Assembly: GCA_026874595.1 (NCBI GenBank)
Contig: CM049321.1
Span: forward strand, 14,523,479-14,587,478
Origin: Sipunculus nudus
Lineage: Eukaryota > Annelida > Sipuncula > Golfingiida > Sipunculidae
Reading direction: 5' to 3'
DNA length: 64,000 nucleotides
Below, piece by piece: positions 35,093 through 46,665 of the stretch. The notes under the pieces are model-generated. The model saw only the letters and a list, made by a program, of their open reading frames with translations. It did not search any database and was not told the DNA's origin. Position numbers and translations under genes: made by a program. The stretch's first letter is position 1; each line of letters opens with the position of its first letter.

Positions 35093-35767
35093 GATGCACA
35101 TGCCCAGTTTAAAAATGAAATATTGTATCGATTGTATCTTTGGTGTAATGTCAAATCCTGATACGGCACCTCATAATCATATGAGCCTCTCACCATTTCA
35201 TAAATATCTTTTCATGAACGATATCAGAATATGTACAAACGGACGGTTATCTTTGGACTTTTCAATTATTTGTCCGATAGGGTAAACACGGAACTTTCAA
35301 AGCTATTACAGGACCTTTTTTAAAGATTAAATATGTTAATGCTGACATATTCTAAAGCTAAGTATTCACATCTACAGAGTTCGCCAATAGTCGCTTCCTG
35401 TCATTTTATTTTATATCTTGGTGTCACCTGCTACTTCTGGGTGTGTAACCATCTCCACTGCTGGCTCATAACACCGAAGAAGGTCCCGAAGAAGCACTCG
35501 TTTGTGAGTGATACATAAAGCTTACAGAGCGTCTTGTGCTCTATCCTTGAACCATAGGTATTTATAAATTCACTCACTCAGTATCTTATATCTTATATAT
35601 TATATTATAAAGAATTATAAAAATTATGTCTCGCCTCGTTTAACAATAGAGCTACACTTTTCCAACGTGCACATATACCATATAATTATTGATTAAGAGT
35701 ATTTGGATCTCATCCGGCATACAATCGAATTATAGGGTAAATATCATGATTAACGAAAAACATATAC
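35093..35767. other. Intron of gene B between repeat and PAN exon
   Basis: Contains a diverged fragment of the SINE-like repeat at 35430-35545 related to 480-745. Nothing else is recognised. Confidence 0.4.
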
Positions 35768-36017
35768 CTTGTAAACTCTCTATCTTCAGATAATTGGTTG
35801 CCTCGGCTGTGTCATCTGTAGACGTGTAGTATGCGAGTTCTGGGACGCAGTAACTGCTTGTAACTAGTGTTGCACCGTGACATGATAGGTTGACACTACA
35901 TTGTACCAAGCAACCCAACTTGCGTCCGATAGGCAGCCCTGTCTTGTAGAATACTTTTGTTTTTATTGACAGCATCCTCCTCCCCTTCTGTATCCGATAC
36001 CAGTTGAAAGTGAAATT
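35768..36017 (-). CDS. Gene B PAN/apple exon
   Basis: Donor GTATATG at 35767-35761. Encodes WYRIQKGRRMLSIKTK and a four-Cys core (GCLVQCSVNLSC, SSYC), homologous to gene A exon 2. The 5' boundary is uncertain: no AG in the right phase is visible near 36017, another possible defect. Confidence 0.6.
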
Positions 36018-36313
36018 GAACAGCGTTTTGCATTGTGAACATTTTCTTGCGGAAAGAGTCAGTTAACAAACATTAAGGGTCTTCCATAAAAAAGAAATAC
36101 CTTTAAGTATGTACTTAATTATTTTCTTAATGGATAACATTACTGAGCCTTACAAAGTCAAGAAAATTGTCTCAAATAGTTAAAGTACCTTTTGAATAAG
36201 ACGAGGAAAGATACTCAAGTTACATTTTTAAATTAATTGTTTTCAACATTATAATATCATAATTATGTAACCAAAGGACATAATGACTCTACTGTTCCCT
36301 CTTATATTCTTAC

Positions 36314-36380
36314 CTGCAATGATCCCTAACAGAAAACAACAGAGCATAAACAGACCGTTAGTTTTAAAAATTTGCAACAT
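36314..36380 (-). CDS. Gene B signal-peptide exon
   Basis: ATG at 36380-36378, 22 codons plus one base (core GLFMLCCFLLGIIAG), donor GTAAGA, phase 1. Shorter N-terminal region than gene A. Confidence 0.65.
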
Positions 36381-37194
36381 GTTTGTAGAAATTATTTTCA
36401 GCCGAAGTTTATGCTAAATCTGCTTTGTGCCGACCTGCTCAGCGCATCAGAACTGGTTACTAGAATTGATCGGCTCTAAAATCCAACCATTACGCCTGCA
36501 AGGTTTTCACGTATTTTATATTGAACAGATCCAATTTGCTGAATGATTGAATGAGTGCATTAATGTGTTCTAAGGGTCCTAAGGATCACTTCTACCCATG
36601 TATTCTTACCTTTCAGTTTACAAATACTACGATATATAACAATTGTTGTATTAGTGTTTGTAAAATTTAGCATATGTTACACATTTACCCTTACTACCGA
36701 GCGAGAACAATCAGGCTCATTGTCAGTAAAAGGTATCCCAAGTTAAGTTAGAAGTTGGTGGGGAAGAACATATGTTTTATCTGTTTGATGACTGCTTTTA
36801 AATATTGTTGATTCCCATTGTATACAGGGTTTCTCATGTATATGTCTCTGAAGGCAAATCTATTACGAGGGTTATGTGTTCCCAGATCAAAGTGCAGGAT
36901 GTAATTAAGAATATAGTGCACACATGTAAACTGACTTCAAACGCTGACAACAGCCATATAAAGTAAAAAGACAATCAACAGAGGGACCTGTCAATGTTTC
37001 TAACGTACAAAATTAGCTGAAAGTTTTTAGTGGTAAAAGGTTTACTGGTTGTAAAATTAAAATTTGCTCCATTGTGGGATTGGTTAGAACGCTGACGCTA
37101 TCCATCTCAGCTAGACTTAGGTTTGATTCGGGGATAATTATTCTGTAGGTTAAAAGGTTACCTCAGCGACGGAAGTCAAATGTAATTAGAAAAG

Positions 37195-37445
37195 CATTCA
37201 GAGGGCGCAAACCTCCGCCAAGTCAGCTCATAAGCCTCACATTGAAAAGCAGCATTTTCCTTTAAAATTTTCCTGGATCAAGAATGTTCCCTATCAAAAT
37301 TTAATCAATTTCTCCTTCGATCATTGCCGAGATATCCTTAAGATTTCATCAAAATCCATCAATAACTTTTTTGACAAATGTTGCTAACAGAGAAACAAAC
37401 AAACACCCGCAAAATAATATTCCCTGTCGCTTAGTGGAGGTAATA
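37195..37445. mobile_element. MITE with CCTCCGCCAAG-type ends, copy 1
   Basis: The left end is GAGGGCGCAAACCTCCGCCAAG-like. The right end, CTTAGTGGAGGTAATAA, is its partial inverse. A second copy lies at 61775-62105. No coding capacity. Confidence 0.55.
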
Positions 37446-38888
37446 AACAGGTAAAGTTGAATATATTTGAAGACTAGAAGGCTAAGATTTTTATATTTAC
37501 GGAATGCGGGATGCGGAAAGCGTATTAAGTCGGTACACGTATTGGGAAATATATGTAAAATTCCTCATCTGCCAGCACTGAATTTCTCCAAAAAAATTCT
37601 ATGGTTCTCAGGCATCGTCCGCGTCACTATTAACCACCCGCATCAAACACTTTTATTTTGATTTTCATCTTTCAAGAAGATAAAATAACACCATTCGGAT
37701 AAGAGTTCCTTTGTCATGTAGTGCTTTTACCTGTTTAACTATAAAAATATGTTATTTTCATGTTTTCTTCATGACATTTTTATCGAAACACACAAAAAAC
37801 GTAAAAAAATCGCCTGCTCGCACTGATTCTGAAAAATGTGCCTGAGAACCATACCTTTGTTGACCTTACCCAACTCATACCCGAGTAGTCGTTGCCATGA
37901 AAATAATGTAACAGTTTAAACGGACTTCCGTTTGTAAAAATTTGATTTCATGGCCGCTTAACTTCCCCCAAAGAAACAAGCATTTTATATGTATTGGAAT
38001 AAACTGACTAGTTTAAAGCCCTACCATTATAAATAAATATAGACAACCTATAAGTTTCCAGTAACATTACCAAATGCATGTACAGACTAAAAAGAATCTA
38101 ATCCAAATTTTGGACTCCAGTATTCGGCAATTATAACCCCGGACTCAAGTACTGAAGTACCGGTATTTATTTCCTTCCTATTGGAGATCTGATCACACAT
38201 TTTTCGTCATGAATGTACCGCGACATAAAAAATTGGAAAAGTGTAGACAGTCTTTCAAAAGAAAATATATATTTTTATGTTTATCTATGACATATACCTA
38301 TAAGTCTTATTTAACTGTACACATGTCTAGTTTCCCTTCTAATGTTAACTGCTGGGTTTCCTTCAATATTTTGGAGAAAGTTGATTGTAATTGTACAGAC
38401 TCTTTTTCAACGACATCACTGAAAAAATGGGATTGCCTTGTAACGTGTTTGATATACACCAGTGTAATAAGACTACCAGTGGGACTGGCCAAAAGTGGTC
38501 TTTTTCTCATTTTTATCATATTAGACAGGTAAATTATAATCTATGTGAAAGCTTAGGGTTCACTCAAGGATGGTCTCAACAGACCGGTGGTCTCTCAGAC
38601 TGGTTCCACTGTAAAACATTTTGTTACCTGACTCAAACATGTTTGAATTTTATATTAGAAAATTTGTCTCAAAATTTTATGAGCATGAAATTTACTGTCC
38701 GTTGCCTTAATCCTTTTCTAGCTGCACATGTTCACTAGAATTAAACGTTTTATGGATATCCTGAATACAGAACAATAAAACAGGCAAGTACATGTGGAAA
38801 TGTACCAGCAGTCCAACAGCAGAGAAAAATATATGGATTTCATATTACTGTGCGTCAACTGGTGTGAGGGTGGAATGGTTTCCTTTCA

Positions 38889-38931
<43 letters not shown>
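38889..38931. repeat. (TA)n microsatellite
   Basis: Uninterrupted TA run of about 43 bases. Confidence 0.95.
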
Positions 38932-38936
<5 letters not shown>

Positions 38937-39249
38937 TGTAATATGTATGATATATATCTTACTTTACTCTTCCCATTTATTCTTCCTTTATTCGCTCTGT
39001 ACATTGCCCTTTTGTTGACCTTACAGGATAATATGTTTACTTACACGAAACACCAGTTGGAACCACTAATGGTGTATGAAAAACGATACCAAATTCACGT
39101 TCTCTCTCTCTCTCTTGACTCCTTTACCTTTTACTAATTAAACAAAATAGAAAATATAAGGCGAATCACTTGCATAAACAGTGAAACCTTAGATTCCAAA
39201 TGGACAAAGCCGTGTCTTTCAGGTCAGCGACTTAGTAATGCTCAACATA

Positions 39250-39395
39250 AAACTCGCGCCAGGCCAATCACATTACTTCTGAAATACCTCCATCCTGTCT
39301 GGCCAATCACAATTAATTAAGTATACCTCCTTAGCTACCCGTGCACGTGTATCCAAGAGCTGAGCAATACACTGTCACGATTATGTATAAAGAAT
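39250..39395 (+). promoter_or_regulatory. Candidate promoter of PLA2 copy 2
   Basis: Two direct copies of GGCCAATCACA (CCAAT-box type) about 45 bases apart, each followed by an ATACCTCC tract, lie upstream of TGTATAAAG (near 39385). A possible untranslated first exon ends at ACAG/GTAATG (39560/39561). The coding exon region near 42000 begins after a TTTACACAG acceptor, which fits a 5' UTR intron. Motif-based inference only. Confidence 0.3.
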
Positions 39396-42072
39396 AAATG
39401 GATATGTATGGTTTAGTCGGGCCGTATTTCATAGCCGTTTTTAATGTTTGGCTCCCACGTGCAAGCTGATACGTTAATGTATTGTTACGTCGGTTTAGGC
39501 CTCGCGAGTCGTCTCACCGGGAAAGTAGGCAGTAATACACGTGTCGAATTAAAGGGAACAGGTAATGTACGTTTTCCTGTTAGGTTTTCTATCGGAATCC
39601 TTAATATGTTTTATATTTGTTTTGAATAATTTCTCACGGGATACAAATGTAACATTCTTTAAACAATTCATCTTAATCTATGTTGCTGGAATCGTGCGTG
39701 AAGGTTATATATGAATGTCGATATAATATGGGAGTTCAGAGTCAGATTCGAGAGGTCACTCCGAGCACACACATTCTGTACTTGCTGAATGTATCTTGCC
39801 TTTGAAATGATATTCCTGTATGAGACACATGGGAAGAGTAAGTACGTGTACATTGATCTTATTGTGACCGAATATCATAAAATTAGGGCTATTCATCGGA
39901 TCCATCATGGGGTACATAAGAGACCTTGGATAAACATAATAAAGTATAGAAATATTTATGCACTCACAAAAAGAGCTTCGGCAACAAAGGGATTAAAAAC
40001 GTTATCAATGCTTGTTGTTCTGAGGGTGTGTATAAGGTCACACGGAGAATCTAAATGAAAGTCAGACACGAGAGTGGTCGTATTATTCTTGCACAAACAT
40101 TTTCAATCACAATATTGTGTATTTAGCCAGGCAGGCAGCCCGCTGTCGTTAATCGATGATCGAACCCGGTCGCTAACGGAGAGAGCCACGCGTATAGGCC
40201 ATGTATACCTTATTTATATATATATATATGTGTGTGTATAGGTATTTACCGTAGAGTGCTTAACAGATCTTTAAATGAACTTGTCCCAGCGGCTAAAAAT
40301 GAAATTGTGTTTACGGAACGGATATTTTTACAAATCATTCGATGTTGGTTTATTAGCCTCGATCATACCAGACAATCGCACTGGTTGTACAAGGTTCTTC
40401 CCGAACGAACTTAAAATATGTAGAATGAATCTGACACTGTCCGAAATTTTTAAATATTTTGTTAAGAATACACATAAAATGTGTGTTATGTCATCATCAA
40501 AATGAATTATCCTTTAAAAACGTGTTTTCACACTGTTTAAGTTCTAGTTTATATCCGAAATATAGCACTAAAGATGAAATTTGAAGGCGATTGTAAAAGA
40601 TTCTCTATTGTAGGATTCGATGAATCAATTCATGAATGGATTCATGAGTTGTATATAAAAGCAAATTTATTATTAAAAAGAACAACTAATAATAAGTATA
40701 CTATTAAAAGTTCCAAGCATGCAGTCAGTACCCTTTTTGAAAAAAGGAAAATGTACCTTAAAATGTGTCAATCAGTCATTTTTAAGTAAGAGTTCGTACT
40801 TTGTTCAGAAACGTTCTATAATGGCATCAATCAAGTCAAATTTACTTGGTACTAGCAGTTATTAAAGAGGTAGGTTTCTGGGAAGAGAGGAATAGATTGA
40901 ATGAGGAATAGAACTCCTGCCCCAAGCGTTCCATAGCAACGATGAAAGTGACAGCTAAGTGAATGTTTAATTATTTGGCCCATAGCTAGGGGGAAATTAA
41001 AAGGGATAGAGATGAAGCTGATATTCATCTTTTTGCTCACTTATAAAGTCTGTCAACTTTTTATTTTTATTTGATGTCATGATAGTCTCGTTCTACATAG
41101 TATTTGCTTATGATTATGTCTAGAGGAGGTACTAATTCATTTAAGTCGATCTGTTGCATGCTTGTGTTGATTTTTTAAAAAGTATATTTCGTTTATGTGT
41201 TTTTTACCGCTGGAAGTTTTCCTGTATTGTTCGTTCTATCATATGTAATCTTTAACGGTTTTGTATCTGTACTCTTATATCTGATGTTTAAGTGCACCTG
41301 CGAATTGGTTGGAGGGCTCTGCTTTATTGAACGTCTACATGAAAAGTTGATAACTTCACTTCAATGTGAATAATAATAAAACCACAAAAGCATATTCATG
41401 ACCGAGATGTATTGAAGTTTTATTAATCTGTACTGAGTCTTTCCATCTCAGTATTTGAACATATCAGACATGTGAGTGATCAGTACATTTACACTGAGAT
41501 CAAAGACGGTTTTTATAGATGACGTATGATATAGTGGTCATCTTATGTCTTTATCAGAAAAAAATGTTTTCAATTATGTTTGGCCCAACCTTTTTTAGCA
41601 TACGCTTCTCATGCGGTGGTTCGATTACATCGGAGCAGAAGCTCTCAATTATTTGATTCTTGGCACTGTGCCAGTAACGGTGTTATCAGACCAACTAGAG
41701 AGCTGGTGTCGCATAATTAAAACTTTGGCATACTCAGTCTGAAATATCAATATGGCCTGATTACAATTATGTGCTCTGTGCGCACCCTAGTACCACCAGA
41801 CAACCGGCAGATATTTTACATGTACCCTTCTGTTTTTTTTTCTGTGATGGCGATGGTTTTGGTGGAATCCGTGACCTGTTGGTAAAGGTTCGGCACACAT
41901 TTATCATGATTTATAAATGCTTTAGTCTCTTTCACAAAGCATTATTCGATATGTTTCTTGATAAACAAAATATTTCCAATTTTCCTTTTTATTTACACAG
42001 ATCAGAAACTGTAACAGACGAATCAGAGTAGACAATCCTTTTACAGCAGTAGCTCTCCCCGTCCAATCGAAG

Positions 42073-42118
42073 ATGGCTTACATCAAATCATTAATTCAGA
42101 TCACCTTACTTCTGGCTG
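42073..42118 (+). CDS. PLA2 copy 2 exon 1 (signal peptide)
   Basis: MAYIKSLIQITLLLA plus one base, donor GTAAGT. Nearly the same as exon 1 of copy 3. Confidence 0.88.
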
Positions 42119-43951
42119 GTAAGTCTTAAAAATGAATCATTTTGATACAAACTAGTTCCTGGCCTCATCTATTCCATGGATTACACGCCGAGTCAGATGA
42201 AAGAATATTTTTATCAGATATCGACAAACGTTTTCAGCATAAATTACAATGTTACGCCATAAAATCCATAAATGTTAATACAACATCTCTCTGTGTTTTT
42301 TTCCATTATTATCGATTGATAGCGCTAAAAACAACCATGGGCCTATCCCGTGTAAATACGGTTTCCAGAAAGAACATTAAATCTATCCATCATCTTCGCA
42401 TCTAGTACTCCCCGTCCTCCCGGAATTTCAATGAGTGTAACAATTATTAAAAATTTTTAAGCACATATAGTTAGCATGGGTAATACTGTATTTTGTTAAT
42501 CATTTTTAAGTCCATATATCTTGAACTGCTTCAGCCACCATCATATAATTTTTTTCTCTTCAGTATCTCTTCACACAGTGGAGTGCGACCAGAAAGAGCG
42601 ACCAAGGCGGTTTTTCTGGGACCTTGGCTATATGATTAGAAAAATAGCCGGCCTGAGTTGGTGGGAGCTCATTAAGCTGAATTTTCACGGCAATCACTGT
42701 GGCTGGGGAGGAGGTGGAGACGCCGAGAATGATCTTGACAGGTAATGTGTTGCTTTAATATATTTTTAAAAGCTATTCCTCTTGATAAAGGATCTAGAAA
42801 CATTTAGTTTTCCTTATATTTGTGATATGACTATTGTAAAAGCCGGAAGTTATATATATACACACATTTTATTAGAAGAAAGGAAAGTAATTAAGTGAAC
42901 GTGCTCAGGTTTCCCGTATCTCCATTTCCGGTGTAGTAGGCGAAATCAGGAGATGCAATGTTATACGCTATATATACACACACACACATATATGTATTTA
43001 TATATACATATAAACAATGTATATGTTTTTGCTATCATTCTGTAATCATTCTGTTACAGGTGCTGTGAGGTACACGACAAATGCTATGATACCTGGCATG
43101 AAGACTGTGGACACTTTAGTTTCTGGGGATATAAGTATAGTTGTCCATGGCACGGAGAGTGTAAATGCACAGGTGCGTATATCATACAAAAATGAAAGAA
43201 ATTTTTATTAAAATGTAAAACTTTACCTTTATTTTCGAGATCAATAGAGAGAGAGAGAGATAGAGAGACAGATGGCGAGATAGATGAGTAGATGTATAGA
43301 TAGATAGATAGATAGATAGATAATACAATCATATATAAGACATAATATTAACATACATAAAGAACCGGTCGTCTGAAATAATACACGTTATTGAAAGTGT
43401 ACCTTAAGCCCCTCTAACACTGAGATCTTTTTTCTCATATGAACCATTTGCTTATTCCCTTAGAATTTAAATAAAATATGACCTTTTTTCATTCCATTCC
43501 TTTGATCAAAAGTAAAACCATAATGTTAAGCGTTTTATTTAAAATATCCATTACCATGGATAAAAATCTACGTGTTCTTTCTGAATCACCAAGTCGTCAA
43601 TTTGACATGCATTATATGACATTTGACATAATTTTAAAAAAATGTAGGTTATTTGCCATAGCAAAAATGAACAACATTACTAATGACGTAGTCCTCTTTT
43701 GCCAAAAGAAAAAGATCCAATAAACATAGAAGAGGCGAATTAGTAGAACTATAAGGGTTTAAGTGTTTTTATCTTTCTACTTATACGCAGATAGAATGTG
43801 TAATATTTGGTTCAGCGGATGCTTATATTTGCGTATATAATTCTGTAATATATGTGTTACAGAAACCGAGAGTTGCCGTAGTGAGGCGTGTATCTGTGAT
43901 CTTGACTTCGCTTGGTGTGTGAGGCGTCACGTGCAGCACTTACGAGGCTAA
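42073..43951 (+). CDS. Secreted phospholipase A2, copy 2 (four exons)
   Basis: Complete gene: exons 42073-42118, 42564-42741, 43060-43172 and 43863-43951. Intron phases are 1, 2, 1, all GT-AG, 141 codons. Signal peptide core IQITLLLAG, RPRR basic site before the mature start, N-terminal helix FFWDLGYMIRKIAG, calcium-loop-like HGNHCGWGGGG, active site CCEVHDKCYDTW, second Asp in CICDLDFAWC. Group I/II-type fold by motifs; the loop Tyr is His here, which may affect Ca2+ binding. Exons 1 and 2 have exactly the lengths of gene 1; exon 3 is two codons longer. The 5' UTR is probably split by an intron, with a TTTACACAG acceptor near 42000. Expected secreted lipid hydrolase; physiological role unknown. 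Confidence 0.88.
42564..42741 (+). CDS. PLA2 copy 2 exon 2
   Basis: Acceptor TCTCTTCAG, donor GTAATG, 178 bases. Encodes an extra Cys just after the signal region (VECDQ), the RPRR site, the N-terminal helix and the calcium loop. This exon has no counterpart in copy 3. Confidence 0.9.
43060..43172 (+). CDS. PLA2 copy 2 exon 3 (active site)
   Basis: Acceptor CTGTTACAG, donor GTGCGT. Encodes CCEVHDKCYDTWHEDCGHF and the following GECKCT turn. Confidence 0.92.
43240..43325. repeat. (GA)n and (GATA)n repeats in intron 3
   Basis: GAGA run at about 43243-43270, then GATA-type repeats at about 43296-43323. Confidence 0.85.
43863..43951 (+). CDS. PLA2 copy 2 exon 4
   Basis: Acceptor GTGTTACAG. Encodes ESCRSEACICDLDFAWCVRR and ends HLRG then TAA. 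Confidence 0.9.
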
Positions 43952-44044
43952 ACCCTAATCTGCTAGCAAAGACTGGCTCCCGGCGCAATCCTATTCCCAC
44001 AATATTCCACAATGCACTTGCTAATGGTCTTTTCTTTTTGCTTG

Positions 44045-45370
44045 CCAAAAATCTTATGTTTGTGTGTATGTTTGTCCGCACTCTACCGGCAACAATTTTG
44101 TAGCAATCGAACTGAAACTTGTAGACTTGATTGAAATCCAAAAGTCCTGGAAGCCTATTGTTTTTAGTCAATAAAGGACAACGGTCAAGGTAATAAAAAA
44201 GTCATTTTTTTCGTAATCACTTAATTCATAGTTGACATATCTACACAAACTATAGCTCATATTTTTTCTCTTGGCTTTGTCCATGCAATGGTCTGCTCAA
44301 ATGTCACCTCTGATGTGTCAGTGTGTCAGTATATCTGTCTGTTTGTCAGTTTTCGGGAAATTCGTCTGTTTGATGGTTTTTTGTCTTACAAATACCATTC
44401 AACAGGCAACAGTTTTGTAGGAATCTTTTTGAAACTGGTACTTCTTATGTCTTTATCTAGTATCTCAAAAATGATTTTTCATTTTAAAAAAATAGCCGCT
44501 ATAGGCCGCTGCATTTGAAACATTACAACATATCATTTTTTGACCATCTCACAAAACCTATAAAACTTAGCTACATGTTCTAGTCAATTGTCATCTCGGA
44601 TCTCTCAGTGTGTCAGTATGTCCGTCTGTTTGTTAGTTGTCGTCAAGTTTGCCTCCTTGCTTGTTTGTGCTCTCCGTTGTCCTCAATTTCGCCTGTTTGA
44701 TGGTTCTTGTGTCTTACATATACCATTCTACAGGCCACAGTTTTGCAGGAAATCCTTTGTAAACAGGTACATCTTGTGTCTTACACTAATGTCTCAAAAG
44801 TAATTTTTCATTTTCGGAAAATAGCCGCTAGGGGACACTGAGCTCGAAACACTGCAGCATATCATATTTTGACTATAAAAAAACTTAGACCTTAGATACA
44901 TGAACTATTGCTCAATACGCTCCTCTATTCTTTCCCAAGTTGATGTTCTATTCAATTGTCACCTCGGATCTCTCGGTGTGTCTGTTTGTCAGGTGTAAAT
45001 TTGGCACCATTGGATCAGTTTTACTAGACTTTATACCAAATCTCAGGAAAGCTCATACCGTTACTTGTCAAACGGGATATTACAAAATTTCATTTGTAGT
45101 CGCTCTACAGGCCACAAATCTCAAGCAATCGCTTTGAAAATTATAGAGTTGATAGACAATAGAATACGTTTTTAGTGGAGATAGGTCAAAGGTCAGGAGC
45201 AAGGCCACCGAAAAAATAGTAGATTGCTCATGACATCGTCCAAAATTGTCCTAACTACACAAAATTAACTACACAAAATATAGCTCATTTTATTAGTCAT
45301 TGCATTCCCCATGCTCTCTGTCTGTCCCATTTAAATTTTCGGAAAGCGCTCGACTCATGGTAATCTAGTT
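44045..45370 (+). repeat. Copy-2-specific tandem repeat block, three units
   Basis: Units begin near 44283, 44583 and 44945 with a shared CAATTGTCAnCTCnGATnTnTC tract and CCGTCTGTTTGT and ATAGCCGCTA tracts. The block is absent from the matching place in unit 2 (about 53385), so it was inserted into the 3' flank of PLA2 copy 2 or lost from unit 2. Confidence 0.65.
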
Positions 45371-46302
45371 TATTGTTTCCCAAACTGAATACTGTTTAGT
45401 GTCAAATTTGGTTATGTATTGTAATGTAGAAATGCTTCTGGGTGTTTACATATTTCTCTGTGTTACTCTGGCTCAACTCACCTCTCAGAAAAATATGAGA
45501 ACAAAAATCATAATTGTCTGTTAATCGCATTAAGTTTTTAATTGGACTTCCGATGTTCTGACAACACTGACTGCAGATTCCGTGATGAGCGGCAAGGTTC
45601 TGCAGGTGGTTAGATTAGGGCAACCTTTCTGCATATATTTCCATAATGTCCATTATTCCATAACGCAGGAACTAGTAGTTAAAGTGTTATTAATAAATTA
45701 AAAATGAATATTTGCAGATCTGGTTAAGAATGATAAGTTACCATTGCAAAGTTTTTATCACGCACTATTATTCTCTATTATGTGACCTTTGGTTACTGTA
45801 TTTGCCACAAGAGGGCGTTCAATCCATCGGAATGGGTGTTGCCCCACAGCAAATCTAATAAGAAAGAGAAACCATGCATGCATTCCTAAATATCTCAGAA
45901 AACTAACAGTTTGCATGTTCGGCAAAAAACAAGACTGGTAAAGCATGTTGTATCATAATTAACCCAGTCATAATTTCATTTGCAAGGTGTACATGATTTG
46001 CCGAGAATTACTGTGAAAAATAGTGCTGGGTACAAGTCTGTGTCATCTTTACCTGAAGAAACAAAATACAAACACTTGTCGTCTGAGATGGATTTGATCT
46101 ACATGTCTCCGCTGAGAAATATTTCGCTCAATATTACAAACATTTTTCTAAACACGTGGCTTATTAAAGTTAATCCTTTACTAATGATCTGCGTGTTTGA
46201 AGAGACGAACCAGATTTAAAGTAACAAAATATAGCCCAATAAACTGTGTACTTTGTTTTCATCATTTTGGTCCGTGATGTTGCTTTATGTATTGAAAGAG
46301 AA

Positions 46303-46306
<4 letters not shown>

Positions 46307-46366
<60 letters not shown>
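46307..46366. repeat. (TA)n microsatellite
   Basis: Uninterrupted TA run of about 60 bases. Confidence 0.95.
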
Positions 46367-46369
<3 letters not shown>

Positions 46370-46665
46370 TTAAGTTGAGGCCCAGATTAGAATCTGGTCC
46401 ATTTTCCAACTGAGCAAGCCCAGATCAAAATTTTGATTTAGACCGGCCCAGATCAAAATTCTAAACTGGGCCAGACCAGTTTTAAACTGGGCCAGACCAG
46501 ATTAAATTTTGATCTGGGCCGGTCAAAATTTCAATCCTGTGGTGAAGACTTCAGGAATCAAATCTGGTCTGGACTGATTTTAAACTGGGCCAGCCTGGAT
46601 TAGAATTTTGATCTGGGCCGGTCAGGTTTACAGTCCTGTGGTGGACTGGTTTTCAACTGGATTTA
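46370..46665. repeat. Interleaved GATCTGGGCCGGTC / ACTGGGCCAGACCAG repeat
   Basis: About ten variants of two short words occur: AAACTGGGCCAGACCAG and TTTTGATCTGGGCCGGTCA, in both orientations. There is also a longer unit with TCCTGTGGTG (near 46535 and 46634). It starts directly at a TA microsatellite and ends at another short TA run. Confidence 0.75.

Larger units (their letters stand above)
30665..36380 (-). pseudogene. PAN plus C-type lectin gene B (broken)
   Basis: Minus-strand paralogue of gene A. Exons: signal 36380-36314, PAN about 36017-35768, first CTLD 33305-33220, middle CTLD 31256-31109, last CTLD 30864-30665. The signal, PAN, middle and last exons keep phase 1 junctions. Three lesions are visible: the first CTLD exon has CG instead of AG at its acceptor, and a TAG (33234-33232) where gene A has TAT. 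The last exon has a TAA (30667-30665) just before the final conserved Cys, after which the frame continues in homology to gene A (MCSVCEK against MYSICES). None of these coincides with gene A's lesions. A linker exon like 19153-19251 was not found. An interspersed repeat (33899-35092) sits in the intron after the PAN exon. Confidence 0.72.
36381..39214. other. Intergenic 5' of gene B
   Basis: Holds a MITE (37195-37445) and a TA run (38889-38931). Overlapping ORFs at 38209-38738 share no recognised domain. No exon is supported. Confidence 0.4.
39682..45960 (+). repeat. Segmental duplication, unit 1 (with PLA2 copy 2)
   Basis: Collinear with 47195-53762 and then 58285-58450: matching blocks upstream, across exons 1, 3 and 4 and their flanking introns, and in the 3' flank. 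Unit-specific changes are a block at about 44045-45370 present only here and the retroelement, hAT and repeat insertions present only in unit 2. Confidence 0.85.

Noticed and set aside
38209-38738. Two overlapping ORFs of 107 and 115 codons
   Set aside because: They overlap in different frames, no recognisable domain, no convincing splice signals; could not be supported.
45980-46219. 79-codon ORF with possible upstream acceptor
   Set aside because: No family resemblance and no matching exon in the second duplication unit.
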